The notes beneath the pieces are model-generated. The model worked only from the letters and a program-made list of their open reading frames with translations. It did not search any database and was not told the origin of the DNA. Positions 24,101 through 36,652 of a stretch of DNA of 64,000 nucleotides are shown piece after piece (the first letter of the stretch is position 1; every line of letters begins with the position of its first letter). The stretch is from Pycnopodia helianthoides (taxonomy: Eukaryota > Echinodermata > Asteroidea > Forcipulatida > Asteriidae), in assembly GCA_032158295.1 (NCBI GenBank), contig CM063262.1, positions 3,629,394 to 3,693,393 on the forward strand. Reading direction: 5' to 3'. A program made the position numbers and the translations under genes.

Positions 24101-27100
24101 CACTTTGGAGAGAACAGTAAAATGAATAAAATTGTGCCATGATTTAGTGTTTCCTCCGCTCAGTTAAAGGGTGTGTACAACATTGGTAAGACTAAAAATA
24201 TAAATTAAATGTTCACAGATTTGCATAAAACTTGCATGGTATGAAGATGGTCATGGTGGAAAACCTCCCTTGACATTGTTTTGCTTGAAATGCTATAGTT
24301 TTCGAGAAATTAGTAAAACAATAGTTTTTAAATCCTGATTTGAAAAGTGAAACTCTGTTTTGGATTGAGACGATTAGCTTAAATTTGCACAGGTTTGTTA
24401 TTTTATGGATATGTTGGGTTACACAAAGTGTAGATACTGGTATTTGACAATTTATACCAATGTTGTACACATGCCTTTAAGTTGTTTTAAGCAGAGACTT
24501 ACTGCGCACAGCGAGGTTGAACTTCTGCGAGTGGCTCAACTGTTGCTTGTTACGGGCAGTGCATAGGTACTCTCCCTCTCTCTGCCCTGCTCCACGTTGC
24601 GTATCACCAAGGTACCATTGGGAAATCCCGTCTGCCTGAGGTTAGTCGGGAGCGTCTGATCTCTCTTCGACCACGTAATGGACTGGATAGGGTACCCGAC
24701 TACCCGGCAGTGGATGGTCAGATCTTGGTCCGAGACGGCGGTGATGTTCGGCAGAGGACGGACGTATGGTGGACCTGGGGTGTGAATTGGCATTTAGTTA
24801 GCTCTGAATATAATATAAGAATCATTAAAAACAGTCAGTCACATTTTGCCAACAAAAATTCAACCCGCCATTAATATAAATTGTTGTATACATTATCATG
24901 CCATAAATACATGTGCCGAGTTCTCTACACGTGCCCGTAGGCCTATATATAGGCATACAAAGATATCGTCAACAATAGAAAAGGCACAGTGTCCTGGTCA
25001 AACGAAGCGTTATGGACAAGAGTCACTAAGCCGAATGACTGCGTTTCGTCATTACATGAATCAATGTATCGATCAACGGATAACCCAAGCAGTGTCAATA
25101 CGAAATAATCAAACGCACGGCAAGAGTCTACTGACAGCTTATTTGCATACAGCTGTATGGCATTAATAGTAAACTCGCGGTATACTGTTATGTAGTGTGC
25201 TCTCAAACTGGCGCAGGTTTATAGCTCGATTGTAATTTTGAAGAAAAAAAATAAAAACAGAGAAACCTATGCGATGTATTGATGAAGACAATGGCCTTCC
25301 GAAGCTGTAACGGTACTTGCAAACCAACAAAAAATGTCATTAAGTATACCGTATTTGCGGCTTCAACAAACAATGCAGCCGTACGGTTATAATTCTGAGG
25401 CATGGACCTGGTACAAGGGACAGCGGTCGAGGCAACAAGTACACTATTAATTAAATTGTTTAAGTTGACAATGGTGTTCCAACGGGGTATACAATCACAA
25501 GTAAATTGCACCAGTAGCCATATCTCGCTGCATGTACAGTTTGAACGCTCTGTTGCAATTAACTGAATTGCTATCATCTCTTTGTCGGATGAGGTCTTCG
25601 GTTCCATATGGTTAGCATGTGAAGTCTATAGTTGGAAATTTCCAAGAGAACATTTTCATCGGGTCGTTCCGTATCAACTCAACAAGCATTTTCACCTGGG
25701 ACCTGCTTACCGCGGGATTGTGCGCTTACTGTGCCTGTAAAGCAGGGGGTCCTTAAGTGCAGAATTCCGCGGTTAGCAGTGAAATGAAATTCGGCTTAGA
25801 TCCTCAGCGATTGAAACGCAGTTTGGTTGATGTCTGTACTAAATAATTATAAGAATTCTGCAAAGGTTACGTTTCGTTTTATGACGATGAGATCATTAGA
25901 TTGTGGATTACGATTGGTAAATATTAGTTTGACAAATGAACTTAAAAAAATCTTCCAAAAGATAGCATACATACAGAGATGAATTTTGCATTGTTTGGGT
26001 TTCTTGTTTTTTATAAGTTTTAATGGACACAGGTCATGGTGATTTTTAGAGGGCCCTGAAATTAACTACGGAACTTATGCATAGACGTCATCACGCCGCC
26101 ATCTTAGAGGTAAAAACGATGATGAAACAATGGAAAACACACATTATGTACGCGCAGCGCACAAGATGGGCCGATGAGTAACCTTCGTCTGACCTCTAGC
26201 CGAGGGCGCCCTACTCCAATGACGTCATGTGCATCAGGTATATTCACACAAAATTCGAAAGTTGAACAAAATGACAAACCTATGACAAAGATATTGTCCT
26301 CGTGTATGGACGTGCCAAGCTCGCTGGTAGCCTCGCACCGGTAGAGCCCACCATCCAAAGTCCGCAACCTGGTGATATTCAAATGACTACGACATCCCCG
26401 TCCGTGTTGATGACGTCACTGTAGGCGTACCTTGCCATTGGCGGGAGTGCGGAGTCGTCACGGTACCACGTGACTTGGGGGACTGGGTTACCGGCCGCCG
26501 TGCACGAGAGCTGTAGGTTGGGCCCTGGCTGTAGAAGTTTCGTTTGTGAAGTGGTCCAACAGTATCGGCTTTGCGGCTACAGTTAAAGCAAACAAATTAT
26601 TAACAATTAGTCATTTCTAAGTCCATACATTGTCTTGTACAGTTCAACATTAGTTGATTCTCGTATTGTTTCAAAGAGAATAAATACTTACGCTAAAGCG
26701 GAAATAGAGCGCACCAATTAGTTAATGCCACAGTTGCAATCAAATGATATCCTCAAAATTGTGAGTTTGGGACAAATTACTCGTCACCTCTTCTGGGAAG
26801 AGTGAAGAGTTTAGATACCAGAAAGTAAGGTTTCCGGTAACTCCATGTATGCACTGAGGTGTGTTCTGGAAAGACTTTGGGGTGTCTATCCGTTAAACCG
26901 AGACTTTAACAAAAGGGTGTTCCGAGGACATAGCGAGGACGTCATAGCGAGGACGTCCTCGCTTTGAACAAAACAATAGGAGAAGAAAAAACAAGTCATC
27001 GTTCTACCGGGTCGTGAAACATATTCAAACCAGTGTTGGTTTATATCATCTGACGTTTCGACCATTAGGCTCTGAATGTCTTCAGGTGGAGCGAGCCGGG

Positions 27101-30100
27101 CAAACGGCACTTCGGTTTCTACAATGTTTCGGCCAGCGTGTTGAAGTTTTTATGTTGTCGGGTTGGGATAAGTGCCAATTTGAATTTGATGAGATGAAAC
27201 GATCGATACCATTAATTATAAGTGGCAATCGCACTATGCATGCTGGTGTTGCCACAAGGTAATGTTTACAAGGATAGCTGGAAATTAATTTGGATTTGAA
27301 AATTAAAAGAAATCAAGTCCTGTTCTGAAAGTACAGTTTTCCCTTAAACTACAGTGAACATGCTCACGTAACTTATGCAAATTAATACCAAAAGCTGAAT
27401 GAGCAGAATATTATGTGTTTTTAAATAAATCAAATGTATATATATTTTTTTTTAAAGCATAAACACATAAATAAAGAAATGAGAAGACCGGGCAAAATAT
27501 TAATTCATGTGAAGCATGTAAACATACAATTAAAGAGCATAACAGAGGACCAACACCAAAACAATTGCAAAAGACAAAAATCATACATTTGATGGCTTTA
27601 GACCTCGGGAGAATTTTTTTTTAAACGAAGCTCAAATTAGAAGTTCCATAGAAGAACTCTGTATAATCATGATTCCCACTTCAATTGCTCCTTTATAGTT
27701 CTCTTTTTCGAGCGGGTTAGTGCACTCTAAAGACTCAGCAGGTCAGAATTGACACGGACTCCCGGTCCCAGAGGCCTGGCCCATTTCCGGTCGGGCTGAC
27801 CCCCGAATAGTGGTCAACAAAATTGAATTATAAATCGGACTCTGTGTCAGTTTGACCCAACTTTGCGGGTTCATTTTGACACAGATTCCGGGTCATGCTG
27901 ACCCAGAAATGGGTCAGGCCCCACGGGACACAGAGCCCGGGTCAATTCTGTCCCAGAGGTTCTAAGAGTGTGATATGAAATGGTTATTGTTTGTGGTATA
28001 TAGCACGATACCGTGATGACTCATTTTGTGTGTTTTTATTAGAATCCAGTGAAGCAAGCGTGGTTTCCGTACACATCAGTATTTTGCAATCGAACATGAA
28101 ATTTTACATTCATGTCACGAACATTTCTCTCTGTTTGAAGCGGGTTGGTATAAAAACGGTTTATGATATAGCACTATAACCGTAATGACTCATGTGGGTT
28201 TATTACATCCCAATCAAGCAAGCATGGTGTTTCCTTCCACACCAGTACTTCCAATCGAACATGAAATTACATCCATGTCACGATTCACACTCATGTTATT
28301 TGAACGGCTCTCGAAAATCTAATTTGCCATGAAAGCATACCCCCTCAAAAAACATAATTAAAAAAGCATAGCGATGAGGTTATACTGTAAACAATGGGAT
28401 AGAATGAACACGTTGAGACGCCATTGTGCTCTGCTTAGGAATTTCCTGTGGGCTTTACTGTGATCAATTTTCTGTGATCAATTTAATGAGGATATTTTCA
28501 CCAACTTCTGTTCAACGAATCTCATTGGCCTATCAATACTAACGTTCAACTATGGTAAAGCCTACTCGATACACCGTTGTGGTTGTATGCCCTTAATACC
28601 AAGCGGGATATGTGAAAGTAGCTGCCTTTCAAATCATCCGCCCGTGAAAATGTCATACATCTTCACACCTTTTGAACGAGGAGGTAAATACCGTGCACGT
28701 CTACAAGTTGATACTATTAATCTCACATACCATAAAGTTACTTGTTGGATTAATAAGAATTAGTTGGTTACTGTAATTAGTGGTGACGTGATTATAAGAC
28801 AGTCGCGGTTAGTGACGTCACAAACCCGTCATGCACTTTTTTGTGTGTTTACCTGTGCCGTCCGGTACAGCATTGCTCGTGATGAAATCATCTGCAAAAC
28901 ATATTGAGACCCAGATCACAGCGAACAAAAGGAGGCCATGTGTTTGTCCAACGTAATAAGTCATCTCTCCATAAAGACTCCAAGCGCCGTTTTCATTTTA
29001 TTGTTTGTTTTTTTCCCGGGTTTTCAAAAGGATATTTGGCGGGTTTATAAGTCCTTGAAATGTGATACAATTATGAGAGATGGCACTCTGGAAGTGTGTA
29101 CACATGTGCCGAACTGCTAGACTAATATCTGCATTGCACTTTAGCGAGTTTGCCATCTGGCCCGTGTTCATTAGTCCCCGATTTTCGACGGCTTCCTGAA
29201 ACACGAGACAGCGGGGGGCTATGATTGGCGCTCGGCGATTCGTAAACCACATGCCGTCCAATCAGATGCGGCGTTAGGTTTCACGGTTGGAAGTGCAAGA
29301 CAATGAGAGGGTGGCTTTTTTATGGTTTACCATAATAATAATAGTACAGGTCATTATTGCGGGGAGTTAAGTGTTCCGGAGACGGCTGATGATTCGGACT
29401 TCGATTTTTTTTCTCTGGCCCCGTTTCGGAAACAGCCACCGTGTAACCTTAGCCTGGAGTGGGAATGACACGGTAAGAGACTCCCTCTCTGTTCATTGGA
29501 TGAGGAAAGAGCCAAGCTAGGCGGTTGTTCGACTTGAAGCCAAGCACACCTTGGCGCGTGCCATAAGAATGGTATTGCATCGATCGAGCCTAGATCAATG
29601 AACATGCGGGTTAACCTGTGAAAAACACCATTCATGTCTATCCCCCAAACACCATCCGTCCTATGTCATAGGCGCGTGTATGTGCCTAGCACTGCATGTT
29701 ACAGACTTTGAATTCGCTTTTAGAAAACAAACTTCGTGTAGCGGTGCGTTAACGAGAACCAGAAATACTTCCAGACATAGGAGCTTCTGTTTGAATGTTT
29801 TCAGAGTAGGGTGTTCATGTTTTTCATAAAAAGGGCACTTTTAATGAGTGAAAATACAATAATTTATACATAGATTGGAGTTAAAGCCATGAATAAAATA
29901 TAACTTATACAAGTATTTGTAAACAATGGTGGTTGAAATTATTGTGCTGCATTTACCCCCACCTTTTATCTTTATGAACGTGTGCTCTATTGCTGTAACA
30001 ATAATATATGTGTATGATCTATGGTTGCTGAGCTTATCCAATGCACTGTTTCAAAGCGTCTACGCAGAGATTGTTTCCCTCTGCTGCCGCTTCCCAGGTT

Positions 30101-33100
30101 GTATCGTAAACTAGGGTGTGATCCCTGGCTATACGGTAGTTACATGCTTCTGAGTGGCACCCCGAACAAATAATATGTATTGACAAAATAGGAAAACCGC
30201 CAATACAGGGCTAGATAGTTAAGTTGGTAGAGTGCCGGCACATTGATCCGGAGGTCACAGGTACAAGTCCGGCCCCGTCATGTTTTCTTTGTTCAACTCA
30301 AAATTTATTTAAACAAATTCTTTTTAGAGTAGGGACATTGTGTTTCGTATGGTACAGTAACCTATATAAACCTATATAAATGGGACTCTTTTGAACGCTA
30401 GATGACAGCAGACATACCAGATAAAATGCCATTGTTGACGTAGTTCTAAGCATGCGCACATTGCCGAGAACAATGGATTTACCTAGTACGTCTGCTGCCA
30501 CCTAGCGTCTCAAAAGTCCCCTATTGTTTTCACAGTTATCAGACGACCCTTTTGAGAGATTTCCTTAGAATACACTTACCACCCATAGACAACTGCATAG
30601 TCGCTTCTTTGGTCTCCCAGCTATTGCTGGCCACGCACTGATACATCCCGCGATCCTCCCGTGTCATGCCGGACACCTCCAACGTCCCGTTGTCGAAAAT
30701 AGTTACGCGGTCGTCGCCGTCCAATGGCTGGGCGTTCTTGTACCACGTGACCCGTTCGATTGGGTAGCCACTGACCGTGCAGTTGAAGTTTGCGAAGGCT
30801 CCGACGTCCACGCTGCGACGTTGAGGGTAGAAATAAACTGCCAGTGGTTCTAAAAACGGACACGAGCAAAATACCTCAAAATGTGTTTCCTCTTAAGATT
30901 TCAGAGACTGTTCTGAACTTGATATTTATGTAAAATGAGCTGGGCAGCTGAGCACGGCTGCCCATTATGGGGAGAAGGCCATTTGTGAGTAAGATTTGAA
31001 TGATGTCTGTTACAATGAATAGTTTCTAGTCAAATGGTTCAAGGCAAGCGTTTTTATAGCAACCTCCAGATGAGCAAACCCTGGTACCATTGTGCCAAAT
31101 GCATTATTCAGAATTGTGAATTCGTAGTCTCTTACGTCAAAAGCTTGTACCGAATCATGTGTCTCATACCAACTGTCGATATAGTCTGAGGATTTCAAAT
31201 TTAAGCGATATCTTGTGGCTATAGTATTAAGCAAGTCATTGTACCAGACATTATTCAAACACAACTCGCGAATGGCTTTTATTTGCACCAGTTGAAATTT
31301 TGTGGAAACAATTGCTCAGGAAAGAATGATAGCTTCTGAAAGCTCCCTGAAGCAAGAGAGGTAAATTTAGAAGACAAATGATATGATTACAGTCATGTTA
31401 TACATGCCAATCTTTTTGCAACACCGAGTTGGAATACACAACTAGAGTGCGATAAAAATTAATTGGCGTTAAAGCCTAAGCTAGTTCATAACTTCACAAT
31501 TGTGTTTTTAACAACGCGTACATTTTTTTCTAGGAAGTGTGTTGAAATTTATATGGGTTTGTATTATTCATAAAAAAAAAATGTAGATGTGAACAATAAT
31601 TCAACTATGAGTAACCTACTCCAGTTGACAGAATACATAAATGTACGGGTGGTTATATCTACTACCGATACGTACCCTCAAAAAATATATTATTGGGTTA
31701 TAAATATAACATTTCACCTTCACATGTACTTTAACAAGCCATGGAAAAACACAGGACACAAACAGGGGGCTCAATTTGTCCATATGTTCCGCCATACCAA
31801 CATAGTTGCGTTGCTGAATTTTGAGGGCAATCTTGCGCAGCGTGTTTTGGTGTGGGTATTGAGTGGCTCTTTGTATTGCACGTCAGCTTCGAGTAGGAGA
31901 CTTGCTCATGTCTGAAGTGTCGTTTAATTGGGCTACGTGACGTCGGGCGTGGTTCTTTTTGTATTACTGACAGTTTTGCTTCTCACTATAGTTTCCATTT
32001 TTAAAAGTTATTTTCTGAAGGGAAATTGTGTCCCACATGAGTGAAAAGGGAGTGGGAAGCCGTTTACAGGCTTTAGTAGTAACACCTCAAAAAGAACGAA
32101 ACTATATACAAGCGACAAGTTGTGCTCAATTTAACACAATAATGTGATTTTACGAACCAGGGTCGATTTCACAGTCTAGTCCTAGGCAATGCTAAGAGAT
32201 ATGACTAGTCTTAAGTTAAGACCAGTTACTGGTCCTAACTTCAGATAAGACTAGTCTTATCTCTTTGTGAAATCGGCCCCCGGTATCGAATCAGCCCAGC
32301 TATAGTTGGGCTAGTTATAGTTGGGCTAGTTGGGCCGATCCCAATTGGCCGATCCTAGCAACCCTCTAAAAAAACACCCAGGTCACAACTGATCCGGAAT
32401 CCTGGTCCCAGGAACCTGACCCATTTCTGGGTCAGACTGACCTTAATACTGGTTCGCAAAAATGGAATTTGGACAAGGATTCTGCATCACTTTGACCCCT
32501 GTCTGGGTCATTTTGACACAGATTCCCGGGTCAAACTGACCCGTAAATGGGTCAGGCCCAACGGGACCCTGTTCCGGTTCCATTATGACCCAGGAGTTTC
32601 TAAATAGTGTATGGTTTAAACCATTCTGGAGTTCTAGTTCATGTCCGCACGTGCCAATTTCTTTTAAATGATTCGTCGGCTGGTGACCCAATTATCAACA
32701 GTGAGAACCTGTCAGGTGGAGCACCTTCTCATAGTTGGTACTCCATACAGGTCTAATGAGTTTTCATTGCCAGGAAGGTTGGAATGACATTTTCGATAAT
32801 GGTAATGGTAAGTTAATAATCGATAATCAATCAATTTACAATATGGTATAATTTTTCTGCAGTGTTTCTAATGTATTTTCTTTTGCAATTGTATATTTTT
32901 GACAACAATTTTATTTCCTATACCTTTAAGGTTGTTTTGCCTTGTATTAAGTGTCGTGTTTTCACATTTTAATTCTGTGATGATCTTTGCTGTACCTTGG
33001 ACCAATTCAGCCTATGGGCTGAAAATTGTTTGATTTTTAACCCAAAATAACAAGAAGAAGTTAACCAAACATTTTACCCTTCAATCTAAACTTACCTCTG

Positions 33101-36100
33101 ACGGTCAAATGCCTGCTGGCAGTTGCGCTACCCGAATCACTGGTTGCTTCGCATTCGTAATTCCCATCATCCTCCAGTCCAACCTCGGTAATCAGCAGGT
33201 TGCCGCCTTTTAGAGTCAACCGGTCGTCCAGGGTAACGGGCGAGCCGTCTTTGATCCAATGGTATCCCGGGATCGGGTAGCCGCTCGCCGCGCACGGTAA
33301 CTCCACGGTGTCCCCAACTTTACCCACATATTCCCGACGGCTGTTTAGCATCTCCGGAACGGTATTTGTTGGATCTAGAGAGAGGAAAAACAGTGTGTTC
33401 TTAGAAACGCAAGACTTCAGCAACTACACACCTTTAAAGGCAGGGTATACTGTTGGTAATTATCAAAGACCAGTATCCTCACTTGGTGCCCAAGCCAATT
33501 TTTTTAACCCATGTAAACAAGAACAAGTTATGTCTAAATAGTTTTGAAACGTAAGACTTGAAAAGGGTTTGCTTGAGCAGTTAAGTCACAATCGGCAGAG
33601 GCTAAAAGCACCAGACAAATCAGAGGGTACCAAATAAAGTTGAATAAAATTTTCCATACTTTAACATACTGTTTTCCTATTGTACAGAAGTACCCCATCA
33701 AATTCTCTAAAGAATCCCCGAGACTCCAAGCACACAATAAGGACACAGTAGGGGGTTCACCATGCCCCGATCGAGCACCAAAAAATATAGGCACCAATCA
33801 TACAAAATGGTATTTTCAAGATTTTATTTTTGAAGAATAATTTCTGCTCAGCATGTTTGTAATGTAAATTTAGACCTTGCTTTAAAAGTACTGAATATTA
33901 ACCCCCTCGCACTGACGTCGCCTAAAAATGCAAGGTAACACACGGGGAAAGCTGACTCCCAACATTATTGTGGAAGCAATTTGTTTTTATCGTGTAATGA
34001 CGTCACGCGAATTGGTCAGATTGTGTACTCACTTGCTACGTTGAGTCGAGCCGCACGACTCACTTTGACCGTGCCGGTTAGTCTGTTCCTCGTGCTGCAG
34101 CGATACTGGTACCCCGTACCGTCCTCGTCTCTGACGTCCCGGATGTGGAGCTCGCCCGTAGGTAAAATGCTGAATCTACCATCTGGGAATAAGTTCAAAT
34201 CAAAGCGATTTACAAGACCCTTAAAAAATTACTTTTCAGCCGAAAAAGATACAACATATTCTATGTCTGGAAAGAAAACTATTAGCTGTAAGAATGGAAC
34301 TTAAATAAAAGTCATACAAATACTTTTGATAAAAATCAATTTATATATAGAAAAATTGCCCGAAATGAACAAAAGTTACAATGCCTTTAACTTGTTCTTC
34401 TCATTTCGCAATTAACTACCAGTTATTGTGCATATAGTGAAACCCCATTTAATGTAAAAAACAGATTTATTATAACTGGGCGTACCTGATGTCAGTTCAT
34501 TGGTCGAACGGGACCATGACGTCACCTCTATATAATCTTTAACGTAGGCAGGAACTGCACATTTGAAAACCGCTGTGTTACCTCTCATCACGTGATTGTC
34601 ATGAAGTTCGACTGTGTAGGGCTGGATAATTACTGGGTGAAACAAAGAAAATACAGTTTAAGTGGGGTTTTTCGAGAAACAAACTGATCTACCCATCCAT
34701 CCATTGAAAGTACAGAGGCATTGATGAACCTACGGGGGTTCTTAAAACAAATCATGTTACCACAACAACAAATTTCATAGAGCTGCTTAAACAGAAAATA
34801 TATTGCTTAACAATTTTCTGCTATGCAGAAATGAGCAGGATACCAGTCACAAATGTTACATGTGACATGGTATTTTGGCTGGTAACCTTATTCTGGTAAG
34901 CATTAATTTTGTTGTGCCCTAACTACTTTTTGAAATTGGGTCCAGGTATCAAGTCGCTTTACAGCTGAGAAATTATAATTTCATGGTGTACGGCCCATAG
35001 AGTCAAGCGCAGAGTTCCGTGGTAAACAGCGCCAGGAAATTGGGCACAACAAAGTTATGCTTGCCTGAATAAGGTTACCAGCCAAAATACCATATCACAT
35101 GCACCATCTGTGACTGGTACCCTGCTCATTTTTGCTCAACCAGAAAAATTGTTAAGCAACATTTTCTACTTAGGTAGCTCTATGAAAAAGGGACCTGATC
35201 TGTTATCACATAAAATATTTCCTTACAACTCACATTTTAATAGCCATAATTCCACGTGATAACTTTTACTTGAAACTGGTTCCATAGTTATTTTTATCAA
35301 GCAAACATAAAAACCATCATAACTGTTCTCCCCAACAGCTCAATAAAAACGGGCGAAGGTGCAACTTCATTTACAGACAAGCAAACTTCTCAAGTTGACA
35401 TCTCAAGTTGGAAAACCAGGCAACGGTGGACAAGCGTCTTGAGGGGAGACTATTATGAAGAGCCGCATCCAGACTAATAGCTGTCTGAAGTCCAGACAGC
35501 TACTTAGAATAGACAGCATTTATTCAGATAAACATGACCGGGGAACCAGACTTACAGCAGGGCGATATCTGTAGTATCAACATCATGTCAATGAATCATA
35601 AACTAACACAAATCAATACAGCAATACCTAATTTAGAGGTAGTTACTTTTTCGTAGAAAGACTACCTATACGTATTCACAATCATCAGCTTGGCAACGTA
35701 AATATACAAAGGCTGTGAAAGGTTACTGTTATGTTATTTTTGTGAAAAAAATTGTGAAAAACGAGTTTGTGAGCTTGTTTTAATCTTAGTTGATAAGTAG
35801 TTATCGATAAATAAGTGAAATAATGTTTGTTTTAATTAAAATCATTCAAAGCTGGAATTGTAATTTTCAATTACAGTTAATGGTCCTGTTATGCGTCATA
35901 AAGTAAACTATAATTTTTTGTCAAGTAAACTTTTGGAATTATCATTTATTAACTTGAGAAGTAAAGGCGATTCGTTTGCTGTTTTTATGCTAATTCAATT
36001 GTCATGTTCACTTCTCTATCTGCAAGAAACTGGATTTTTTTTCTCAACGAAGTATAAATAGAAATTCTCTTTATAAATGGAAGAAATATTGATATTTTAT

Positions 36101-36556
36101 TGAGGTGTAACTGTGGTCACTGTTTTTCAACCGTTCAATCTTTTGGCGGCACAGTCTCCCATCAGCAGCTCGTGAAGACATGAGTAAACACGATCCGACT
36201 GCGGACTGTCAGACCCAAGTACTATATAAATGACCACACCATGTTACACCCGGACCCCCCAGTCAAGGCACCGTGTTCTTCACCATAGCCGCAGCGGGGC
36301 TTTTCGCTCTTAAGTGCCCGTCGACGTTGGTTAATATTTTACGAACGGGAGCTTTTCTCCGTGGAGTGCTCTCCCCCCGCACTTAGTGCATACATTTTTT
36401 GTAGATGCGTTTCCGTTAACATGTCGTGGCGACCTGATAAGAGTTATTGATATCATATCTTACCAACAAAGCAATTTCCAGTTTTCTCTTTGAAGTATTC
36501 ATGATATGCTTTGTCTGTCGTGTTGTTTAGGCAATGCAATTCAAATCACATTATCG

Positions 36557-36652
<96 letters not shown>

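Larger units (their letters stand above)
26577..30579. other. Intron between Ig4 and Ig5
   Basis: 4.0 kb. It holds a GGGTCA-rich element (27725-27975), a diverged direct duplication of about 165 bp (27985-28320), a candidate alternative first exon (28853-28964) with upstream promoter-like sequence (28965-29290), and a tRNA-type SINE (30200-30310). A hammerhead-like, Penelope-type motif lies near 27040-27095. Confidence 0.7.
30850..33095. other. Intron between Ig3 and Ig4
   Basis: 2.2 kb with an inverted-repeat element (32160-32281) and a GGGTCA-rich element (32365-32605). A 108-codon frame at 31589-31915 is unrecognised. Nothing else is supported. Confidence 0.6.

Noticed and set aside
25203..25607. 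134-codon minus-strand frame with an ATG inside the Ig5-Ig6 intron
   Set aside because: No recognisable motif, composition like surrounding intron and no fitting splice sites. Chance is the simplest reading.
16293..26576. Dscam as a pseudogene because of frame breaks
   Set aside because: Splice sites, conserved residues and all other exons are intact, and breaks are single-base, mostly in runs, and confined to one segment. Sequence error explains them better.
30205..30285. Possible tRNA gene
   Set aside because: A- and B-box-like blocks are present but stems are mismatched and the tail matches the SINE family, so it is a SINE head.
36560..36649. AG tract as a GAGA-factor regulatory element
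   Set aside because: A pure 45-unit dinucleotide run is more simply a microsatellite; no other regulatory context is visible.
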